From Comamonadaceae bacterium (GTDB taxonomy: Bacteria > Pseudomonadota > Gammaproteobacteria > Burkholderiales > Burkholderiaceae_C): a stretch of 49,616 bases of DNA. Below, one piece after another: positions 36,340 to 45,563 of this stretch. The stretch's first letter is position 1, and every line of letters starts with the position of its first letter. The DNA lies in contig CANJPU010000038.1 of NCBI GenBank assembly GCA_947476285.1, positions 1 through 49,616 on the forward strand. Reading direction: 5' to 3'. The translations under genes and the position numbers were made by a program. A model generated the notes under the pieces. It had not been told where the DNA came from. It saw nothing but the letters and a program-made list of their open reading frames with translations, and made no database searches.

Positions 36340-36819
36340 TTGCGATTGCTGGAGCTACTCGCCAAACTTTGCGCCGTGCTGGCCGGCGTGCTCTTGACCG
36401 CCATCACCTTGATGACGTGCGTGAGCCTGCTGGGGCGAAACACTGTGGGCATCACGCTGGTGGGTGATTTTGAGCTAACCGGTGTGGCCGCCGGAGCGGC
36501 CATTGCACTTTTTCTACCCTGGTGTCAGGTGCGCCGGGGCAACATCATCGTCGATTTCTTCACTGCCCGAGCCAGCACCGCGATCATAGATCGCCTGGAC
36601 CGCTTAGGCGCCATGCTGCTGGGTGTTGCCATGGGCCTGATGGCATGGCGCGCGGCGGTGGGCGGACTCAACGCATACAACACCCATTCGGGCACCATGA
36701 TGATGGGCTTTCCGGAATGGATCGTCTATGCCTGCATGGTGCCGCCGCTGGCGCTCACGGCCCTCATTGGGTTGATGCAGGCGGCCTGCGGCTTCAGCAA
36801 CGATGAGCCCGCGCTTTGA
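36340..36819 (+). CDS. TRAP transporter small permease (DctQ type)
   Basis: A membrane protein of about 159 residues if it starts at TTG 36340 (LRLLELLAKLCAVLAGVLLT). Four membrane segments are seen, with the family mark VGDFELTGVAAGAAIALFLPWCQVRRGNI. The frame is open to 36286, but that start has no ribosome site. Its stop overlaps the next start (TTGA at 36816-36819). It works with the large permease and the periplasmic binding protein that follow. Confidence 0.85.
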   Translation: MRLLELLAKLCAVLAGVLLTAITLMTCVSLLGRNTVGITLVGDFELTGVAAGAAIALFLPWCQVRRGNIIVDFFTARASTAIIDRLDRLGAMLLGVAMGLMAWRAAVGGLNAYNTHSGTMMMGFPEWIVYACMVPPLALTALIGLMQAACGFSNDEPAL

Positions 36820-38132
36820 CACCACTGACTTTGGCCCTCCTGATCTTTGCCATCATGCTGGTCCTGATGGCCGCTCGCGTGCCCATCGCGATTTCGATGT
36901 TCGCCGCCGGGGCGGTGGGCTACGTGTTGCAAGCCGGCTGGCTGCCCTTCGCCAATTTTCTCAACACCCAGGCCTTCGCACGATTTGCAAGCTATGACTT
37001 GTCGGTGATCCCGCTCTTCATACTCATGGGCAATTTCGCCACGCAGGGTGGCATCTCCAAGGCCTTGTTCGAGGTGGCCAGCTCGATCATGTCGCGCTTC
37101 AAGGGCGGCCTGGCAATGGCTGCCGTGCTGGCTTGCGCGGCCTTCGGCGCCATTTGCGGCTCTTCGGTGGCCACAGCAGCCACCATCACATCAGTGGCCT
37201 TGCCCGAGTTCAAGCGCCATGGCTATTCCGGGCGGCTGGCTACCGGCACGCTGGCTGCGGGTGGCACGCTGGGCATCCTGATCCCGCCCTCGGTCCCTCT
37301 GGTGATCTACGCCATCCTGGCCGAGCAAAACATCGCCAAGCTGTTCGCGGCGGCGATGGTGCCCGGCCTGATCGCCATGGTGGGCTACATGATTGCAATT
37401 GCCATCTATGTGAGGCTGGTGCCCGGCCATGCGCCCGAGCGCGACGAGGCGCCCCGTTTGACAATGCACGCACTCACCGGCGTGCTGCCCATCGCCATCG
37501 TCTTCACGGTGGTCTTCGGCGGCATTTACGGCGGCCTGTTCACCCCGACAGAGGGCGCTGCCGTGGGCGCGGCAACCACCTTTGTGGCGGCACTCTTGCG
37601 GCGCGAGATGACATGGCGCAAATTCAAGCAGTGCTTCTATGCCACAGCAGAAGCTTCGGCCATGATCTTCATGATTTTCCTGGGCGCAGACTTGATGAAT
37701 TCCGCATTGGCCCTGACTCAGGTGCCCAATCAACTGGCCGCTGTGGTCAGCGGCTGGGGGCTACCGCCCATTGCCGTGGTTGCGGCGATTTTGCTTTTTT
37801 ATGTGGTGCTGGGCTCAGTGATGGATGAGTTGTCCATGCTCTTGCTGACCATCCCGATTTTCTTTCCCATGGTCATGGGCCTGGATTTCGGCATGCCCAA
37901 GGAGTCGGTAGCCATATGGTTCGGCATCATGGTGCTGATGACCGTGGGCTTTGGCATGCTGGCGCCGCCGGTCGGCCTGAACGTGTACATCGTCAATGGC
38001 ATGGCCAAGGACGTTCCTATTTCAGAAAGCTACCGAGGCGTCATGCCCTTTCTGATCAGCGACACCCTCAGAACTTTGCTGCTGCTGTTCTTTCCCGCCA
38101 TTTGTCTGTGGCTGGTGAGCTACATCGGCTGA
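36816..38132 (+). CDS. TRAP transporter large permease (DctM type)
   Basis: A 438-residue integral membrane protein with about 12 hydrophobic segments and typical DctM motifs: ARVPIAISMFAAGAVGYVLQ, LSVIPLFILMGNFATQGGIS, GTLAAGGTLGILIPPSVPLVIYAILAEQNI, and GLFTPTEGAAVGAATT. It forms the Na+-driven channel of the transporter. TTG start overlapping the DctQ stop. Confidence 0.92.
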   Translation: MTPLTLALLIFAIMLVLMAARVPIAISMFAAGAVGYVLQAGWLPFANFLNTQAFARFASYDLSVIPLFILMGNFATQGGISKALFEVASSIMSRFKGGLAMAAVLACAAFGAICGSSVATAATITSVALPEFKRHGYSGRLATGTLAAGGTLGILIPPSVPLVIYAILAEQNIAKLFAAAMVPGLIAMVGYMIAIAIYVRLVPGHAPERDEAPRLTMHALTGVLPIAIVFTVVFGGIYGGLFTPTEGAAVGAATTFVAALLRREMTWRKFKQCFYATAEASAMIFMIFLGADLMNSALALTQVPNQLAAVVSGWGLPPIAVVAAILLFYVVLGSVMDELSMLLLTIPIFFPMVMGLDFGMPKESVAIWFGIMVLMTVGFGMLAPPVGLNVYIVNGMAKDVPISESYRGVMPFLISDTLRTLLLLFFPAICLWLVSYIG

Positions 38133-38197
38133 GGGAAACCCCGGGCCTCTACAGGGGCGACAGTGCGTTACTTTATGAACCCTAGGAGACCAAACCA

Positions 38198-39265
38198 ATG
38201 ATCCAACGCCGCACCATTCTTAAATCTTCCGCCGCCGCCCTGCTTGGCGCGCCGGGCCTGAGCGGGCTGGCCCAGCAGGCGGTCACCCTGAAGTTCCATA
38301 CCTTCATGGCACCACAGTCCAATGTGTGGCTGACCATGAACAAGCCCTGGATGGAAAAAGTCGAGAAGGAATCAGGTGGGCGCATCAAGTTCGAAGGCTA
38401 TCCGGCCATGCAGCTAGGCGGCACACCGGTGCAGTTGTACGACCAGGCCAAGGATGGCGTGGTGGACATCGTCTGGACGTTGCCGGGTAACACAGCCGGG
38501 CGCTTTCCCCGGATCGAAGTGTTTGAGCTGCCGTTCATCATGAACAATGCCGAGGCCACTTCCAAGGCGTATTGGGAATATGTGCAGACAGTGGCGGCGG
38601 ATGAATTCAAGGACACGCAGACACTCGCCCTGCATGTACACGGCCCTGGCATGTTCCACACCAAGGACAAGCTGATCAAGACGGTCGATGACCTCAAGGG
38701 CATGAAACTGCGCGGCCCCACCCGCCAAGTGACCAAGATGCTGGGCTACCTGGGCGCCACGCCCGTGGGAATGCCCTTGCCCGCCATTCCAGACGCGCTT
38801 TCCAAGGGCACGATCGACGGCTGCGCCATTCCATGGGAAGTGGTGCCGTCGGTGAAGGTGCATGAGCTCACCAAATTCCACAGCGAATTCGATCCCGCAG
38901 GCGGCGCTCTCTACACCACCACTTTCGTGATGGCAATGAACAAAGCCCAGTACAACTCTCTCGCGCCCGATCTGAAGAAAGTGATAGACAACAATTCAGG
39001 CATGGCCACCTCGGCCTGGCTTGGCCGAGTACAACAGGGCAATGACCCGAGCGGGCGCAAGGCAGCGGTAGACCGCAAGAACACCATCTACACCATCCCG
39101 CCCGCACAGGCGCAGGAGTTCAAGCGAAAGTCCCGCCTGGTCGAAGTCGAATGGCAGGAAGACATGAACAAGCGTGGGTTCGATGGCCGCAAGCTCATGG
39201 ATACGGCCAGGGCGCTGATCGAGAAGCACGGCAAGAGCCCGGCGCCTGCCAACAAGAAAGCCTGA
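38198..39265 (+). CDS. TRAP transporter periplasmic substrate-binding protein (DctP type)
   Basis: A 355-residue solute-binding protein with an N-terminal export signal (MIQRRTILKSSAAALLGAP); the RRTILK stretch resembles a twin-arginine motif, so Tat or Sec export is possible. The DctP fold follows with KFHTFMAPQSNVWLTMNKPWMEKVEKESGGRIK, GDVDI-like VVDIVWTLPGNTAGRFPR, and the Arg-containing MKLRGPTRQVTKML ligand site. AGGAG precedes its ATG. Since it lies at the end of the gentisate cluster, an aromatic or carboxylic acid substrate is probable. Confidence 0.9.
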   Translation: MIQRRTILKSSAAALLGAPGLSGLAQQAVTLKFHTFMAPQSNVWLTMNKPWMEKVEKESGGRIKFEGYPAMQLGGTPVQLYDQAKDGVVDIVWTLPGNTAGRFPRIEVFELPFIMNNAEATSKAYWEYVQTVAADEFKDTQTLALHVHGPGMFHTKDKLIKTVDDLKGMKLRGPTRQVTKMLGYLGATPVGMPLPAIPDALSKGTIDGCAIPWEVVPSVKVHELTKFHSEFDPAGGALYTTTFVMAMNKAQYNSLAPDLKKVIDNNSGMATSAWLGRVQQGNDPSGRKAAVDRKNTIYTIPPAQAQEFKRKSRLVEVEWQEDMNKRGFDGRKLMDTARALIEKHGKSPAPANKKA

Positions 39266-39346
39266 CACTCCAGCCGGGCACGCCTGAGCCTAGGCTGAGT
39301 TCCCCCGCGCGCAGCAGGCACGGGGAGGCTTGTTTACACTGGGGGC

Positions 39347-39892
39347 ATGTTGCGCACCCCCATCAAGCATTGCCGTAATTGCGGCACGTCCGTGGTCTAT
39401 CGCATTCCTGACGACGGCGACACCCACAATCGCGCCGTCTGCCCCGCGTGCGACACCATCCATTACGAAAACCCGCTCAATGTGGTTGGCACAGTGCCGC
39501 ATTGGGGTGAGCAGGTCTTGCTATGCAAGCGCAACATCGAGCCGCGCTGGGGCAAATGGACCTTGCCTGCCGGCTTCATGGAGCTGAACGAAACCACCAC
39601 CGAAGGCGCGGCGCGCGAGACCGATGAGGAAGCCGGTGCGCAATTCGAGATGGAAGGATTGTTCTCGGTGGTGAGCGTGCCAAGGGTGGGACAAGTACAT
39701 CTTTTCTATCGGGCCAGGCTGCTCAGCGACGAATTCAAACCTGGCCATGAAACCCTGGAAGCGCGCCTGTTCACCGAAGCCGAAATCCCCTGGGATGAGA
39801 TCGCCTTCCGCACAGTTAAGGAAACCCTGCAGCGCTACTTTGAAGACCGCAAGCGGGGGCACTACGGGGTGCATGACATCGACATCACCTAG
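39347..39892 (+). CDS. NUDIX hydrolase with zinc-ribbon N-terminus
   Basis: A 181-residue hydrolase. Residues 8-38 carry a zinc-ribbon (HCRNCGTSV, then AVCPACDTIHYENP), and the Nudix box GFMELNETTTEGAARETDEEAG is about residues 80-102. It resembles the NudC-related family that cleaves nucleoside diphosphate compounds such as ADP-ribose or NADH; substrate undecided. There is a TACACT (39335-39340) exactly seven bases before the ATG and no Shine-Dalgarno, so it may be leaderless. Confidence 0.88.
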   Translation: MLRTPIKHCRNCGTSVVYRIPDDGDTHNRAVCPACDTIHYENPLNVVGTVPHWGEQVLLCKRNIEPRWGKWTLPAGFMELNETTTEGAARETDEEAGAQFEMEGLFSVVSVPRVGQVHLFYRARLLSDEFKPGHETLEARLFTEAEIPWDEIAFRTVKETLQRYFEDRKRGHYGVHDIDIT

Positions 39893-40081
39893 CAGAAAAG
39901 CGAGGCCGCCCCTTTTGAGAACGGACCTAAGTCCGGATGGCTTGCGTCAGTGTGAAGTTGATGAATGGGCGTCAGAGGGGCTGGTTGGATGCCCCGCACA
40001 TGTGGCGGTAAAATTCTGGCTGGCGCAGACCAGCTTTGGTGTCCGCCCTCTTATATTAAAAATCTCGGGAGTTTTGTGAGA

Positions 40082-41074
40082 ATGCCGCAACCCAAGATTT
40101 GCATCACTGGCGCGAGTGGGCTGATTGGTCAAGCACTGGTGGCCCAATTGGTGTCGCACAAGCGCTTTGACGTGCTCGCCCTGACACGGAAAACCCCAAC
40201 GCATCCGATGGCCGGGGCAAAGTATCTTGTGGCTGGAGATTTGACTGCACCACTACAGTGGCAGGACGCTTTGGTAGGCGCTCATACAGTAGTCCACACC
40301 GCCGCTCGCGTTCACGTCATGCACGACACCTCAGTCGATCCGATGGCTGAGTTTCGGATCGTCAATGTGGAGGGGACTCTTAATTTAGCCCGGCAGTCTG
40401 CAGCAGCAGGTGTGAAACGGTTTGTGTTCATTAGTTCGATTAAAGTCAACGGTGAGTTTACGCAGCCCGGACAAGCGTTTACCGAGGCAGATGCGCCCGA
40501 CCCACAGGATGCCTATAGCCTGAGCAAGCATGAAGCGGAGCTAGGCTTGCGCCAACTCGCAACAGTTTCAGACATGGAGCTTGTTATCATCCGCCCGCCG
40601 CTTGTGTATGGGCCGGGTGCCAAGGCCAACTTTGCAGCTCTTGTGCGCGCCGTACAGCGCGGCTTACCCTTGCCGCTCGGGGCAGTGCACAATCGGCGCA
40701 GCTTGGTGGCACTGGATAATCTAGTGGATTTAATCGTAATATGCATGACTCACCCCCAAGCGGCCAATCAGACTTTTTTGGTCAGCGACGGGCAAGACCT
40801 GTCCACCGCCGAGCTGGTGCGCGCCATGGCGAAAGCTGCGGGCGTGTCCGCTCGTTTGCTGCCTGTTCCGGTGTGGGCCTTGCAAGCGGGGGCTACATTG
40901 CTGGGCAAGGGTGATGCGGTGCGGCGCTTGTGCGCCAATTTGCAGCTTGATATTTCGAAGGCGCGTAGTTTGTTGGGTTGGGTGCCGCCGCTTTCTGTTG
41001 AGGACGGGATGAGGCGAGCGATGGGGATGGGGATTGGGAATGTATTACCGAGCTTGGCTCGCAAGGCCTTATGA
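40082..41074 (+). CDS. NAD-dependent sugar-nucleotide epimerase/dehydratase (WbpV-like)
   Basis: A 330-residue extended SDR starting at ATG 40082 (MPQPKICITGASGLIGQALV), or at GTG 40076; GGGAG lies upstream. Cofactor loop GASGLIGQ, VHTAARVHVMH, FVFISSIKVNGE with Ser, and the YSLSKHEAEL Tyr/Lys pair mark it. Sequence and pairing with an initiating sugar transferase fit the WbpV-type enzyme that makes UDP-N-acetylquinovosamine-like sugars. AT-richer and with different codon use than the catabolic genes nearby, as expected for surface-polysaccharide genes that move horizontally. Confidence 0.8.
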   Translation: MPQPKICITGASGLIGQALVAQLVSHKRFDVLALTRKTPTHPMAGAKYLVAGDLTAPLQWQDALVGAHTVVHTAARVHVMHDTSVDPMAEFRIVNVEGTLNLARQSAAAGVKRFVFISSIKVNGEFTQPGQAFTEADAPDPQDAYSLSKHEAELGLRQLATVSDMELVIIRPPLVYGPGAKANFAALVRAVQRGLPLPLGAVHNRRSLVALDNLVDLIVICMTHPQAANQTFLVSDGQDLSTAELVRAMAKAAGVSARLLPVPVWALQAGATLLGKGDAVRRLCANLQLDISKARSLLGWVPPLSVEDGMRRAMGMGIGNVLPSLARKAL

Positions 41075-41631
41075 AACGAGCGTTCGATATTTTTCTTGGC
41101 TGTCTCTCGACTGTGATCTTGTTTGTGCCTGTGCTGCTGCTGGCGCTTGCCGTGCGCCTGACTTCAAAGGGGCCGGCCCTGTATTGGTCTGACCGAGTTG
41201 GCCGCGACAATGTGATCTTCAAAATGCCCAAGTTCCGCAGCATGCGCGTAGGCACGCCTGCGGTGGCGACCCATTTGCTAAGCGACCCTGAGCCGCACTT
41301 AACGCCGATTGGTTCGTTCTTGCGCAAAAGCAGCCTGGATGAATTGCCTCAGTTGTGGAGCATTCTGGTGGGGGACATGAGTTTTGTGGGCCCACGCCCG
41401 GCCTTGTTTAACCAGCATGACTTAGTTGCTTTGCGCACCGAACTGGGGGTGCACACCTTGGTGCCGGGCCTGACTGGATGGGCGCAAGTCAACGGCCGTG
41501 ATGCCTTGTCAATTCCTGAAAAAGTCAGGCTGGATGCGGCCTATCTGAAGCGCCAATCTCTGTGGTTTGACATGCGCATCCTGTGGCTGACATTCGTCAT
41601 GATGTTGAGGGGGGGCGGGGTGTCGCACTGA
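41071..41631 (+). CDS. Initiating sugar-1-phosphate transferase (WbpL/PglC type)
   Basis: A 186-residue bacterial sugar transferase (PF02397-like). One N-terminal hydrophobic helix (ILFVPVLLLALAVRL) is followed by the catalytic core GPALYWSDRVGRDNVIFKMPKFRSMRVG, LRKSSLDELPQLW, DMSFVGPRPALFNQ and GLTGWAQVNGRD. It is a short, monotopic form that loads a sugar phosphate onto undecaprenyl phosphate at the inner membrane. Starts by a four-base overlap with the epimerase gene (ATGA). These two genes may be the end of a surface-polysaccharide cluster. Confidence 0.88.
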   Translation: MKRAFDIFLGCLSTVILFVPVLLLALAVRLTSKGPALYWSDRVGRDNVIFKMPKFRSMRVGTPAVATHLLSDPEPHLTPIGSFLRKSSLDELPQLWSILVGDMSFVGPRPALFNQHDLVALRTELGVHTLVPGLTGWAQVNGRDALSIPEKVRLDAAYLKRQSLWFDMRILWLTFVMMLRGGGVSH

Positions 41632-41688
41632 GGCTGAAAACGGCAATTGAGAAATGAAGTTGCAAACGAACGGCACCGTGTGTCCCCA

Positions 41689-42588
41689 TCACAGCCCATC
41701 TGCCGCAACAATCAACTCGCCGCTGCGCCCCCGGACACTACCCCATGTCAGAGGAATGGTCGGTAAAGAAGCCGTGTCAATGTGCTCGTACAGCGTCGCC
41801 AGCGAGACCAGCTCGTGGCCTTGGGCCTGCCAGCCCCGCAACAGGGCCTCAAACGCCGGGGCCAGTAGGCCGCCTTCGAGTTCGGCGTGCAGGGTGAACA
41901 CCTGATCCACGTCGCAGTCGGTCAAAGCCAGCAAAGACCGCGCAACGTTTTGCTCATCGATGCCGTCGTGACCGAGCACCTCATCAAGTGTGGGCAGCGT
42001 AGTGGGTAATTGAACATGCGCCAGCGTCTGACCCTCCACACTGATTCGATAAGGGCGCTGACCGCGGCCATCTGATGCATAAGGCATGCCCCAATCATCG
42101 ATCTGCCTAAACGCACTGGGGTTCATTTGCCAGCCAGCGGCGCCATGCGTTGTGGGCGCCTGGCCAAAGATGTCAGAGAAGCGTTCGAACGCCAGGCGCA
42201 TCTGGCCCCGCGTCCAGGCTTCGTCACGCCCGCGGACCTGGTCGTGCCAGACCACATGGTCCCAGGTGTGAATGCCGCATTCGTGACCGGCGCTGCGAGC
42301 AGCCCGCATGGGCCCTGCGGCCACCAGGCCAATATCGGGCGCCGGCAGCAGCACACCGTACATGAGGGTACGCAAACCGTAGTGCTTGACCACCGAGGTG
42401 CGTGACACCTTGGACAAGAAGCCCGGTCGAAACACACGCCGCAGCGCCCACCCGGTGTGATCAGGGCCCAGGCTGAACAAGAAAGTGGCACGTACTCCAA
42501 GGCGCGCCAGCACGTCGAGCAGGCGCGGCACGCCTTCACGTGTGCCGCGTAAAGTGTCGACGTCGACCTTTAAAGCGATGCGCGCCAA
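41689..42588 (-). CDS. arnD: ArnD-type undecaprenyl-phosphate-formamidoarabinose deformylase
   Basis: A 299-residue polysaccharide-deacetylase-fold enzyme. VDVDTLRGTREGVPRLLDVLARLGVRATFLFS is the ArnD N-terminal motif with the metal Asp, then GHECGIHTWDHVVWHDQ supplies the two metal His. It removes the formyl group from Ara4N-phosphoundecaprenol. Last gene of the arn operon, five bases after the decarboxylase gene. Confidence 0.9.
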   Translation of the reverse strand: MARIALKVDVDTLRGTREGVPRLLDVLARLGVRATFLFSLGPDHTGWALRRVFRPGFLSKVSRTSVVKHYGLRTLMYGVLLPAPDIGLVAAGPMRAARSAGHECGIHTWDHVVWHDQVRGRDEAWTRGQMRLAFERFSDIFGQAPTTHGAAGWQMNPSAFRQIDDWGMPYASDGRGQRPYRISVEGQTLAHVQLPTTLPTLDEVLGHDGIDEQNVARSLLALTDCDVDQVFTLHAELEGGLLAPAFEALLRGWQAQGHELVSLATLYEHIDTASLPTIPLTWGSVRGRSGELIVAADGL

Positions 42589-42593
42589 CCGGG

Positions 42594-43646
42594 TCAGGCC
42601 TCGTTGTCGATCAAAGAGCGAGCTTCAACAACCTTTGAGCGGTAGGACTCAAAGATGCGGCGCAACGAGGTTTCCATGTCGGTCGTGGGCTGCCAGCCCA
42701 GCTGCTCAACCGTGGCGCTGATCTTGGGCACACGGTCTTGCACGTCTTGATAGCCCTCGCCGTAGAAGTTGCCCGACGAAGTTTCGACGATCTTGCAGCG
42801 GCTGGCCGACTCGGCGTATTCGGGGTACTCGGCTGCCATTGCCAGCATGGTTTCGGCCAGTTGGCGCACCGAATAATGGTTGCGCGGATTGCCGATATTG
42901 AAGATACGGCCGCTGGCCACGCCCTTGTGGTTGGCGATGATGCGCATCAGCGCGTCAATGCCATCCGAGACATCGGTAAAGGCGCGCCTTTGTTGCCCGC
43001 CATCGACCAATTGAATCGGTTCGCCGCGCACAATCTGGCCGAGAAACTGCGTCACCACGCGCGACGATCCCTCCTTGGATTCGAAAATCGAATCCAATCC
43101 CGGACCAATCCAGTTAAACGGACGGAACAAAGTGTAGTTAAGCCCCTGCTCCATGCCGTAGGCAGCGATCACACGGTCCATGAGTTGCTTGGAGCATGCG
43201 TAAATCCAGCGCGGCTTGTTGATGGGGCCATACACCAGCGTTGAGCTCTCGGGATCAAACTCGGCATCAGAGCACATGCCGTAGACCTCAGACGTCGAAG
43301 GAAAGACCAGATGCTTTTTATATTTGACGGCGGCGCGCACGATGGGCAGGTTGGCCTCAAAGTCGAGTTCGAACACCCGTAGCGGCTCGCGCACATAGGT
43401 GGCCGGTGTGGCGATGGCGACCAGCGGCAAAATCACGTCGCACTTGCGCACGTGGTACTCGATCCATTCCTTGTTGATGGTGATGTCACCCTCAAAGAAG
43501 TGCATGCGCGGGTGCGCCAACACCTCGCCGAGGCGGTCGCACGACATGTCCATGCCATACGCCTCCCAATCGGTTGTTTTCAGAATGCGCTGTGTCAGGT
43601 GATGCCCGATAAAGCCATTGACACCCAGGATAAGAACTTTTTTCAT
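42594..43646 (-). CDS. arnA: UDP-glucuronate decarboxylase half of ArnA
   Basis: A 350-residue NAD-dependent SDR matching the C-terminal half of E. coli ArnA, which oxidises and decarboxylates UDP-glucuronic acid to UDP-4-keto-pentose. It has KVLILGVNGFIGHHL, FPSTSEVYGMCSD, WIYACSKQLMDR with Tyr149 and Lys153, and ALFRPFNWIGP-like sequence TLFRPFNWIGPGLDS. Here it is a separate gene, ten bases after the formyltransferase gene. Confidence 0.9.
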   Translation of the reverse strand: MKKVLILGVNGFIGHHLTQRILKTTDWEAYGMDMSCDRLGEVLAHPRMHFFEGDITINKEWIEYHVRKCDVILPLVAIATPATYVREPLRVFELDFEANLPIVRAAVKYKKHLVFPSTSEVYGMCSDAEFDPESSTLVYGPINKPRWIYACSKQLMDRVIAAYGMEQGLNYTLFRPFNWIGPGLDSIFESKEGSSRVVTQFLGQIVRGEPIQLVDGGQQRRAFTDVSDGIDALMRIIANHKGVASGRIFNIGNPRNHYSVRQLAETMLAMAAEYPEYAESASRCKIVETSSGNFYGEGYQDVQDRVPKISATVEQLGWQPTTDMETSLRRIFESYRSKVVEARSLIDNEA

Positions 43647-43656
43647 TCGTTGAAAC

Positions 43657-44580
43657 TCAAGTAATGCGCGGCCGGTTCAGCAGCGCGGTAAGTGACTCGG
43701 CATCGATGGTCGTCGAACCCGAGCTCAGTTGATGAATGTCGAGCCAGCCGCCGTCACCACAGAGCGCCATGATTCGCCCACCAACAACATGCAGACCAAG
43801 CGCCTGCGGCTGGAATGCTGGACGCTTGGCCTCAGCGATCGGCCGCGCGGCCGCGATCACCAGTGTCTGGCCGGCAAGTTCAGTGAATGCGCCTGGGTAA
43901 GGCGGCGCTACGGCACGAATCAGGTTATAGACCTGGGAGGAAGGCTGCGCCCAATCAATACGCCCGTCTGCAGGCTTGCGCCCGCCGAAGTAGCTGCCAA
44001 GGGACAGGTCATTGGGAAGACGCGGCGGCTTGCCGGCCATGATGGCTGGCAAGCTGCGCCACAGCACCTGCTCAGCCGCCACTGTGACCTTGTCAAACAC
44101 CTGCCGCGCGGTGTCGTCGGGCAGAATTGGCACGGCGCTCTGGTCAACGATGAAGCCCGCATCTGGCTTGGCCAACATCTGGTGCAAGGTAGCGCCGGTC
44201 TCGGTCTCACCGTGCAGCACCGCCCAGTTGGCGGGCGCGCGGCCGCGATACTTGGGCAACAATGAACCATGCATGTTGAACGCGCCCAAAGGGGCAAGGT
44301 CCAGCACCGACATCGGGATCATGGCGCGGTAGTAAAAAGAGAAAATCACATCGGGCTGCGCCCGCGCCACGCAAGCGGCCAACTCTGGGTCGTTTGGATT
44401 GTCGCTACACAGGAGCGGCAATTCCAGCTCAGCGGCCGTGTCGGCCACACGTGCAAACCACAGCGTCTCTGAGGCTTGATCACTGTTTGTCACCACCAGC
44501 GCCACTTCAACGCCGCGTGCGCGCAATACGCGCAGGCAGCGGTCGCCGACGTTGGAATAGGCAAACACCACCGCCTTCAT
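43657..44580 (-). CDS. UDP-Ara4N formyltransferase half of ArnA
   Basis: A 307-residue protein matching the N-terminal half of ArnA. Catalytic residues sit where they do in E. coli ArnA: Asn102 and His104 in FNMHGSLLPKYRGRAP and Asp140 in AKPDAGFIVDQ. It transfers a formyl group from 10-formyl-tetrahydrofolate to UDP-Ara4N, which traps the aminosugar for lipid transfer. It overlaps arnC by four bases (44577-44580). Confidence 0.9.
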   Translation of the reverse strand: MKAVVFAYSNVGDRCLRVLRARGVEVALVVTNSDQASETLWFARVADTAAELELPLLCSDNPNDPELAACVARAQPDVIFSFYYRAMIPMSVLDLAPLGAFNMHGSLLPKYRGRAPANWAVLHGETETGATLHQMLAKPDAGFIVDQSAVPILPDDTARQVFDKVTVAAEQVLWRSLPAIMAGKPPRLPNDLSLGSYFGGRKPADGRIDWAQPSSQVYNLIRAVAPPYPGAFTELAGQTLVIAAARPIAEAKRPAFQPQALGLHVVGGRIMALCGDGGWLDIHQLSSGSTTIDAESLTALLNRPRIT

Positions 44581-45563
44581 GGTGCTTCCTCCTTGGCGCC
44601 AGGCGCCTTGCCCTGCAACTCAAGCACGGCACTCACCCGGTAGCGTGGCCGATCGCGCACTTGTTGTTGAATGCGCCCCACGTATTCGCCCATCAAGCCC
44701 ACGCCAAACAGCATGATTCCCATCAGAAAAAACTGCAAGGCAAACAGCGTGAACACGCCCTCGACTTCAGAGCCGAGCAAAAAACGCCGCCCCACGAGCA
44801 GCAGGAACAGCGCACCCGAGAACAGCGACAGCAGCATCCCGATCACCGAAAACCATTGCAGTGGGACGATAGAAAACCCGGTCATCAAATCGAAGTTCAG
44901 GCGGATCAGCTTGTACAGCGAATACTTGGATTCACCCGCAAAGCGCTCTTCATGGTCGACCTCGATCTCGGTGGGCGTGGCCGCAAAGGTGTAGGCCAAG
45001 GCTGGAATGAACGTGTTGACCTCGCGGCAGGCATTGAGCGTGTTCACCAGGGCACGGTCGTAAGCGCGCAGCATGCAGCCCTGGTCGGTGATCTTGATGT
45101 GCGTGATGTGTTCGCGCAGCCTGTTCATCAGGTGTGAGGCCACGCGACGAAACATGCTGTCGTTGCGTTGGCGCCGGATGGTGCCCACGTAGTCGTGGCC
45201 TGCACGAATGGCGGCAACGAGACGCGGGATTTCCTCAGGCGGGTTTTGCAAATCAGCGTCGAGCGTGATCGCCATGCCGCCGCGCACATGCGCGAAGCCC
45301 GCCAGAATGGCCATGTGTTGGCCAAAGTTTCCATTAAATAGCACCACACGCGTGGTATCTGGCCGCTTGTGAAACTGCGCCGCCAGCATCTGCGCCGAAC
45401 GGTCGCGGCTGCCATCGTTGACGAAAATGACTTCATAGGGCTCGCCCAGTGCGTCGAGCACAGGGTACAAGCGATCAAACAGCGCCTGCAATACGTCTTC
45501 CTCGTTGTAGACGGGGATGACCACCGATACCGCAGGCATGATCACTTGAGCAGACGTTTGCAT
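44577..45563 (-). CDS. arnC: ArnC-type undecaprenyl-phosphate formamidoarabinose transferase
   Basis: A GT2 glycosyltransferase of 328 residues from ATG 45563 (MQTSAQVIMPAVSVVIPVYNEE); ATG 45539 (MPAVSVV) gives 320 residues, nearer the E. coli length of 322. Motifs are VFVND, ITLDADLQNPPEEIP, and VNTFIPALAYTFAATPTEIEVDHEERFAGESKYSLYKLIRL. Two hydrophobic helices near the C-terminus (FSVIGMLLSLFSGALFLLLV, then FFLMGIMLFGVGLMGEYVGRI) anchor it to the membrane. Overlaps arnB's end by 22 bases with the longer start. Confidence 0.9.
   Translation of the reverse strand: MQTSAQVIMPAVSVVIPVYNEEDVLQALFDRLYPVLDALGEPYEVIFVNDGSRDRSAQMLAAQFHKRPDTTRVVLFNGNFGQHMAILAGFAHVRGGMAITLDADLQNPPEEIPRLVAAIRAGHDYVGTIRRQRNDSMFRRVASHLMNRLREHITHIKITDQGCMLRAYDRALVNTLNACREVNTFIPALAYTFAATPTEIEVDHEERFAGESKYSLYKLIRLNFDLMTGFSIVPLQWFSVIGMLLSLFSGALFLLLVGRRFLLGSEVEGVFTLFALQFFLMGIMLFGVGLMGEYVGRIQQQVRDRPRYRVSAVLELQGKAPGAKEEAP

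Noticed and set aside
39922..39935. CGGAC-CTAA-GTCCG hairpin after the NUDIX gene as a terminator
   Set aside because: Five-base stem and no T-run; too weak to call.
40004..40010. GGCGGTA before the polysaccharide genes, resembling the RfaH ops element
   Set aside because: Only seven bases agree with the ops consensus; the following AAATT does not fit, and RfaH presence is unknown.
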